From positions 1-6,950 of the forward strand of contig JBILVQ010000162.1 of assembly GCA_044370375.1 (NCBI GenBank): a DNA stretch of 6,950 nt, given 5' to 3'. Shown here piece after piece: positions 3,978 through 6,950 of the stretch. Every line of letters begins with the position of its first letter. The first letter of the stretch is position 1. Below the pieces are notes generated by a model, which was not told the DNA's origin, made no database searches, and saw only the letters and a list, made by a program, of their open reading frames with translations. Both the position numbers and the translations under genes were made by a program. This DNA is from JBILVQ01 sp044370375. GTDB lineage: Bacteria; Bacteroidota; Bacteroidia; UBA4408.

Positions 3978-6950
3978 ATGAAAAAAAATTTACACACCCT
4001 TCTAAGTCTGGCCATCCTCCTTCTGATGGGAACAGGCAAAATTCTTGCAGCTTCCATCACGGTATCCTCCAATACCTTGTGGAGTTCAATCAACACCGGT
4101 AGTGGCCCTGGCGGCCTTCCCTCTGCGGCCGATGATGTAACTGTTACGAATGGTGCGGTGTTAAGCGTTTCCTCTGCCGCTGCATGTGCGAATCTTGACA
4201 TACAAGATGGAACCGTAGATGTAGGCGGAATTAATTTTACCGTAGGTAATACTCTCACGGTTTCCGGTAACATTAATTTCAGCAGTACCTCCGGCAATAA
4301 AACTTTCACCAACGTTAATATCAATGGTGGAGGCACATGGACTTCCATGGTTGCTGAAAACTTCAGCATAGGTGGAAATTTGATTCAATCAGGCACCTTC
4401 AATGCGGGCACTGGAATTTATACCTTTAGTGCTGCCGGCGGAAATATTAATGGAATTGGGGGAACTACCATTGCCAAGGTAGTTATTAGCGGAAGTTTAA
4501 ATAACCTTGGAAGTTTGAGTGTAAGTTCATCCCTTTCAGGAATTGGAAGCCTAACACAGGGCAATGGATCAAGCCTTTTCATTGGTGGTACCAATACCCT
4601 TTCAACACTAGATGCATCAACCAATTCCAACACCGTTGAATACAATTCGAGTACTTCGCAAACCATTTTGGGAGGCATTACCTATCATCACTTGGTTATA
4701 AGCAATGCCGGAAACTCCACCTTAGGCGGAGCGATTAGCATCAATGGTAATTTAAGCATCACCGGAGGAACTTTGGTTTGTTCAACACATCAAATAACCG
4801 GCAATGCCATCGGAACCTTAAGCGTAGCTGCAGGATCAGGATTATCAATGGGTTCAACAAGTTCAGCATCTGTTGTAGATTTTCCAAGCAACTTTACCAC
4901 AGGTAATATTAATCTTGACAATGCAAGTACCGTCACTTATCAGGGAGGATATAACCAAAACATATCAGGAACCCCATCCACGTATGGAAACCTTACGATT
5001 AGTGCCGGTGCAGGAACCTTTACAAAAAATTACACCGGAATTTCCCTTCAGGTGAACGGCAATCTGTTACTCACAGGACCAACAAACACTTTTGCATTAG
5101 GCACTGCTGACCTGAATGTGGATGGAAACATAAGTGGCACTGGAGCTCTTTCATTTACCAGCGGAGATTTAACCGCAGGAGGAAATTTTACAAGCAGTGG
5201 AGCCTTTACCGCAGGTTCAGGTACCGTAACCTATGATGGAAGCAATCAAACCATTAAGGGCACCACCTACAACAATGTTGTTTTGGCAGGAAGTGGTATT
5301 AAAACTCCTTCCACAGTGACTACTGTTGCAGGTAGTGCTACAATCGTAACCGGAAGTACATTGAACGCCTCTTCCAGAAATGTGACTTTCAACAATAGTT
5401 TATTGATTGATGGTACCTTTATGGATGACAATGCCGTTGGTTCCAACATTTTCAGAGGTTTGGTAACGCTTAACGGAACCTGGAACATTAGTGTGGCACA
5501 GGCCGTAAGATTTCAAAACGGACTTATTAATAACGGAAGTTTTACATCTGGAAGTGGTATTTATACTTTTGGCAACAACAACCAATCCATTACAGGTACT
5601 CAACCTGTAATGATTGCTGGAAAAGTTATTATTAACGGGGCAATCACCGTATCTAATTTTGTTGCACTAAGCATTGGAGATGATATCAATGGTATTGCAA
5701 CAACCTCTACCCTGCTGAATAGTGGAGGTGCAAGTATCAATTTTGGAACGAATGCTTTTGCAGTTAAAGGAATACTTAATGCATCTGCCAATCCTAATAC
5801 AATCACCTATAGTTCTAACGCGGCTCACAATATTTATGCAACCACCTATCACCATTTGATAAAAAGTGGATCAGGAGCTGCAACCATGGCAGGAGGAACC
5901 GTTAATGGCGACCTAAGCATTAATGCTGGAAATTTAACCATTATCAATAGCACGCTTGTTGGAAACGCAAGCGGAAACTTAAGCCTTGCCTCGGGAAGTA
6001 ATCTAATTTTAGGACTAAGCAGTGCTGTAAATGCAGTAAATTTTCCAAGTAATTTTATCGCTGCAAATATTTCTTTAAATTCAAACTCGACAGTAACCTA
6101 TCAGGCGAATAGCTCTTCACAAATTGTTTCCTCTGTTCCTGCTTATGGACATCTGGTTGTTAGTACTGGAAGCAATGCTGTTTCGAAATCAAGCGATGGA
6201 GGAAACATCAGCATTAATGGAGATTTGGACATTGTTGACGGAGTAGGAACCTGCGAATTAAACATCGGTGCAGGAAGTGTTAGCTTAAACGGTAACCTTG
6301 AAGGTGATGGGGATCTTGAAATGACGAGCGGTTCATTAACTTTAGATGGGAACTGGAACAATACAGGAACATTAACTCCGGGCACGGGTACTGTTACTTA
6401 CAATGGTAGCAGCAGCCAAGACATTGCAGCAGTTACTTATCATCATTTAACCTCAAGTTCAACAGGAGCAAGAGTGTTACCCAATGGAGGTACAGTAAGT
6501 GTTGCCGGCACCTTCACAACCGGAACTAACGTTTATACCATTACCGGAAGCACAGTAAGATTCAATGGAAGTTCTGCACAAACAATTGGTGCTTTTGATT
6601 TTGAAAATCTGACCATTGAAAACAATGCAGGAGTTGGCATTTCAGGCAATATTAATCTCAGGGGAACTCTAAAACTTCAAGCAGGAAATTTTGATGTGAG
6701 CGGAGGGGTTTTCACCTTAATCAGTACTGCTTCTGCAAGTGCAGGTATCGCCAAAATTGAAACCGGAGCTTCTTTGTCAGGCAACGTGGTTTTGCAAAGA
6801 TTTATGCCAGGCGGTAGAGCAGGGCAGGTATTCCTTAGCACTCCAATTCAATCCTCTCCTATAACAGCCTGGATGGATGATTTTGCAACATCAGGGTTTC
6901 CGGGAGCAACAGGAAGTGCTGGAGGATTTGTGTCAGTTTACAGCTATAAT
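3978..6950 (+). CDS. Large secreted beta-repeat (adhesin-like) surface protein, 3' end beyond the window
   Basis: A single open frame of 991 codons without a stop runs to the last base, so the protein is larger than shown. Residues 1-25 form a signal peptide: a KKN start, a hydrophobic core LLSLAILLLMG and an LAA-type cleavage region near residue 24. A capping segment follows with W35 and SAADDVTV at 49-56, typical of the start of Bacteroidota repeat proteins. Residues from about 85 to 905 are Gly/Ser/Thr/Asn-rich beta-strand repeats, each with a TVTY-x-G-S-x-Q-x-I core followed by a TYHHL-type motif (235-239, 623-627, 820-824 and variants) and an NGNL motif. This suggests a beta-helix or stacked beta-sandwich fibre. 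Residues about 906-991 change character (LISTASA, then VVLQRFMPGGRAGQVFLSTP, then ITAWMDD) and resemble the segment that closes such repeats in this phylum. Only three cysteines are seen. The ATG is fixed by an in-frame TAG four codons upstream. Export by the type IX system is expected from the family, but the sorting domain would lie outside the window. An adhesive or matrix role is inference. Confidence 0.85.
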   Translation, partial: MKKNLHTLLSLAILLLMGTGKILAASITVSSNTLWSSINTGSGPGGLPSAADDVTVTNGAVLSVSSAAACANLDIQDGTVDVGGINFTVGNTLTVSGNINFSSTSGNKTFTNVNINGGGTWTSMVAENFSIGGNLIQSGTFNAGTGIYTFSAAGGNINGIGGTTIAKVVISGSLNNLGSLSVSSSLSGIGSLTQGNGSSLFIGGTNTLSTLDASTNSNTVEYNSSTSQTILGGITYHHLVISNAGNSTLGGAISINGNLSITGGTLVCSTHQITGNAIGTLSVAAGSGLSMGSTSSASVVDFPSNFTTGNINLDNASTVTYQGGYNQNISGTPSTYGNLTISAGAGTFTKNYTGISLQVNGNLLLTGPTNTFALGTADLNVDGNISGTGALSFTSGDLTAGGNFTSSGAFTAGSGTVTYDGSNQTIKGTTYNNVVLAGSGIKTPSTVTTVAGSATIVTGSTLNASSRNVTFNNSLLIDGTFMDDNAVGSNIFRGLVTLNGTWNISVAQAVRFQNGLINNGSFTSGSGIYTFGNNNQSITGTQPVMIAGKVIINGAITVSNFVALSIGDDINGIATTSTLLNSGGASINFGTNAFAVKGILNASANPNTITYSSNAAHNIYATTYHHLIKSGSGAATMAGGTVNGDLSINAGNLTIINSTLVGNASGNLSLASGSNLILGLSSAVNAVNFPSNFIAANISLNSNSTVTYQANSSSQIVSSVPAYGHLVVSTGSNAVSKSSDGGNISINGDLDIVDGVGTCELNIGAGSVSLNGNLEGDGDLEMTSGSLTLDGNWNNTGTLTPGTGTVTYNGSSSQDIAAVTYHHLTSSSTGARVLPNGGTVSVAGTFTTGTNVYTITGSTVRFNGSSAQTIGAFDFENLTIENNAGVGISGNINLRGTLKLQAGNFDVSGGVFTLISTASASAGIAKIETGASLSGNVVLQRFMPGGRAGQVFLSTPIQSSPITAWMDDFATSGFPGATGSAGGFVSVYSYN
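4296..5291 (+). repeat. Higher-order internal repeat, copy 1 (residues about 107-438 of the surface protein)
   Basis: This block contains the subunit cores at residues 147, 219, 318 and 416. It aligns in order with copy 2 at an offset that grows from about 381 to 389 residues. Landmarks are LIQSGTFNAGTGIYTF (135-150), the TYHHL core (235-239), a VDFPSNF segment (300-306) leading to STVTYQ, and GTVTYDGS (415-422). The boundaries are approximate because the repeats grade into each other. Confidence 0.7.
5442..6461 (+). repeat. Higher-order internal repeat, copy 2 (residues about 489-828 of the surface protein)
   Basis: This block holds the counterpart of every landmark in copy 1: LINNGSFTSGSGIYTF (516-531), TYHHL (623-627), VNFPSNF (687-693) leading to STVTYQ (704-709), and GTVTYNGS (804-811). 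Residues 687-709 match 300-322 at 15 of 23 positions, while many shared codons differ at the third base, so the duplication is old and not an assembly artefact. An extra six to eight residues lie between the first two cores relative to copy 1. Confidence 0.7.
5588..5612. repeat. Perfect 10-bp inverted repeat with 5-base loop inside the surface-protein gene
   Basis: CATTACAGGT (5588-5597) and ACCTGTAATG (5603-5612) are exact reverse complements separated by ACTCA. The pairing does not extend further at either end. It lies in coding sequence for SITGTQPVM (residues 537-545) and is not followed by a T-run, so it is not an intrinsic terminator. Such an mRNA hairpin could affect translation or message stability, or the site could be a protein-binding palindrome; neither is shown. 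Confidence 0.6.

Noticed and set aside
3962..6385. Several open frames on the minus strand within the large repeat gene
   Set aside because: They are rich in Leu/Val/Pro, as expected for antisense reading of a Gly/Ser/Thr/Asn-rich gene, and show no family motifs. The + strand frame with a signal peptide and ordered repeats explains the region.
4296..6461. CRISPR array or DNA tandem repeat
   Set aside because: The periodicity is at the protein level, with variable spacing and many synonymous and non-synonymous differences. There are no short identical repeats with unique spacers.

Overview
The window is AT-rich and reads almost entirely on the + strand. It most likely comes from a member of the Bacteroidota. 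The reasons are a DUF3109-type cysteine-rich protein directly behind radA, a pantothenate / membrane protein / heptose-nucleotide / radA gene run of a kind I recall from that phylum, weak or absent Shine-Dalgarno sites inside the operon, and a huge secreted beta-repeat protein of the sort that usually carries a type IX secretion sorting tail. The genus cannot be read from the sequence.

Positions 1-3851 look like one tightly packed transcription unit of five genes: the 3' end of panC, a multi-pass flippase-like membrane protein (UPF0104 / LPG-synthase-TM type), a stand-alone heptose-1-phosphate adenylyltransferase (rfaE2), radA, and a DUF3109 cysteine-cluster protein. Adjacent genes overlap by 8 and 17 bases or are separated by 1 and 3 bases, and two of them use TTG or GTG starts, so translational coupling is likely. 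The functions are mixed: coenzyme A precursor synthesis, envelope, LPS sugar supply, DNA recombination and an unknown metal-binding-like protein. This looks like a conserved housekeeping cluster rather than one pathway.

Positions 3852-3977 are a short intergenic region. It holds a small inverted repeat over the last stop codon, a T-rich tract and a perfect AAGGAGG unusually far from the next start codon.

Positions 3978-6950 are one uninterrupted reading frame of 991 codons that runs off the window. It begins with a signal peptide and continues as Gly/Ser/Thr/Asn-rich beta-strand repeats. About nine repeat units can be recognised, and a block of several units has been duplicated with an offset of roughly 381-389 residues. 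The last 85 or so residues resemble the non-repetitive segment that follows such repeats in large Bacteroidota surface proteins. The true C-terminus is outside the window.

I found no CRISPR array, RNA gene, insertion sequence, integrase or defence cassette. The part most worth a second look is the large repeat protein and its upstream region. The rest is well explained by known families.
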